In this document: positions 63,218 through 64,000 of the stretch, in pieces
Position numbering within the stretch: position 1 is the stretch's first letter
Layout: each line of letters opens with the position of its first letter
Source of the DNA: Branchiostoma floridae
Lineage: Eukaryota; Chordata; Leptocardii; Amphioxiformes; Branchiostomatidae
Reading direction: 5' to 3'
Length of the DNA: 64,000 nt
Assembly: GCF_000003815.2 (NCBI RefSeq)
Contig: NC_049980.1
Location: 18,639,454-18,703,453, forward strand
Position numbers and translations under genes: made by a program
The notes under the pieces: generated by a model
Database searches by the model: none
The model's input: only the letters and a program-made list of their open reading frames with translations
Told to the model about the DNA's origin: nothing

Positions 63218-64000
63218 GTAGGTGCAAAAAAAATGGTGGCAACAGTAGCAGTAGTAGGAGGGTCTGCATGGGGACCCTGGAACGTTAGATTTAGGAGGAC
63301 CGACAACTTCTAATGGTAAATTTAGAAGGACCACCAACGCTTGTAGTAGTTGTACACATGTGTGATTAAGTTTATTGAGTTGCAACAGCAACAGGAATTG
63401 TACATAATATGTCAAAGGTGACGGTCGCTGAGTATATCACCCAGAATTCCTGTCACCTGCACATGTGTAATGAACTCTGTTAAAGAACATTTATAAGCAC
63501 ATTCATGGTTTTGTTGTTGTCTTTTTTAAACGTCTACTTCTCCGCTAGACGTGGTCTTGTGGTGCTTCGGTTTCGAGTAATTTACAGCGACAGGAAATAT
63601 GGGTGATATGTCAATGGCGAAGGACCCTAAGACTGTGGGTAATATGTCAAAGGGGAAGGCCCCTGAGACATAAACAAAACACATCTGGACATTGTTATGC
63701 ATATCAAGACAATGGACAAGATGAGAACTGTTTACAAGTCATGGGCCTTCACCTTTTATTATTTATTTATTTATTGGTTTGGCTGTTCAGGACACACAGC
63801 CAGGGCTGCCCAACTAGCCTATGGCTATTACAAAGGGCTAGCCCTACTGAAAAAACAGGGACAATACATATGGATTTGGACAGGCCTTCACCTTTGCCAT
63901 ATTATCTACAATTCCTGTCATCAGTGTATATGCGTAATGTTACTCGGATTTGTGAACAAGCTTATAAGCTATATTGACTTGTTCTTGAGAAAGATTTTTG
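63218..64000 (+). other. Start of copper-transporter intron 1
   Basis: No second transporter exon seen. Contains a short (TTTA)n run near 63760 and a loosely repeated phrase (GTAATATGTCAA ... GGTGATATGTCAA, about 63600-63650). Confidence 0.5.

Noticed and set aside
63603-63977. 124-codon frame as the next copper-transporter exon
   Set aside because: It lacks the MxxxM and GxxxG helices expected of TM2 and TM3 and has no acceptor in the required phase.

Overview
The window is eukaryotic genomic DNA, most likely from a cephalochordate (amphioxus, Branchiostoma-like). The reasons are: compact multi-exon genes with GT-AG introns; a Nav2-type sodium channel, a type kept by invertebrates and lost from vertebrates; a follistatin gene with the vertebrate exon/domain layout; and a FST-NDUFS4-ARL15 gene order that I know from human chromosome 5q11. 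The genus is inference. Four runs of exactly 100 N (11382-11481, 16858-16957, 40215-40314, 57877-57976) are assembly gaps.

Layout. (1) 2203-19824, + strand: the 3' 17 coding exons of a four-domain voltage-gated cation channel. They run from the domain I-II linker to the stop, 1386 codons plus stop, all joined in frame. Domain I lies upstream of the window. Visible pore residues are E (DII), E (DIII) and A (DIV), so the filter is of the DEEA (Nav2/DSC1) class rather than DEKA, and the inactivation motif is LFL rather than IFM. (2) 19825-26159: intergenic, with a 45-copy AAAG microsatellite. (3) 26160-35396, + strand: follistatin, with a TATA/inverted-CCAAT/E-box promoter and six coding exons (356 aa). 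(4) 38834-44043, + strand: NDUFS4, the 18-kDa complex I accessory subunit, five exons (171 aa). (5) 44044-55326: 11 kb of tail-to-tail intergenic DNA rich in SINEs, MITEs and exon-like orphan fragments. (6) 55327-62393, - strand: ARL15, five exons (210 aa). (7) 62925-63217, + strand: first coding exon of a CTR/SLC31 copper transporter, head to head with ARL15 and running off the window.

The genes do not form an operon. They act separately: an excitability channel at the plasma membrane, a secreted activin/BMP antagonist, a mitochondrial respiratory-chain subunit, an Arf-like GTPase and a copper transporter. The most informative observations are the non-canonical pore and inactivation gate of the channel, the deep microsynteny FST(+)-NDUFS4(+)-ARL15(-), a SINE with an intact 14-bp target-site duplication, and a set of fold-back elements sharing TAGCCTGG-type ends, one of which abuts the ARL15 stop codon.

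I did not find an undescribed multi-gene system. The remaining unknowns are a Cys-rich 122-codon reading frame in an ARL15 intron and a few orphan exon candidates.
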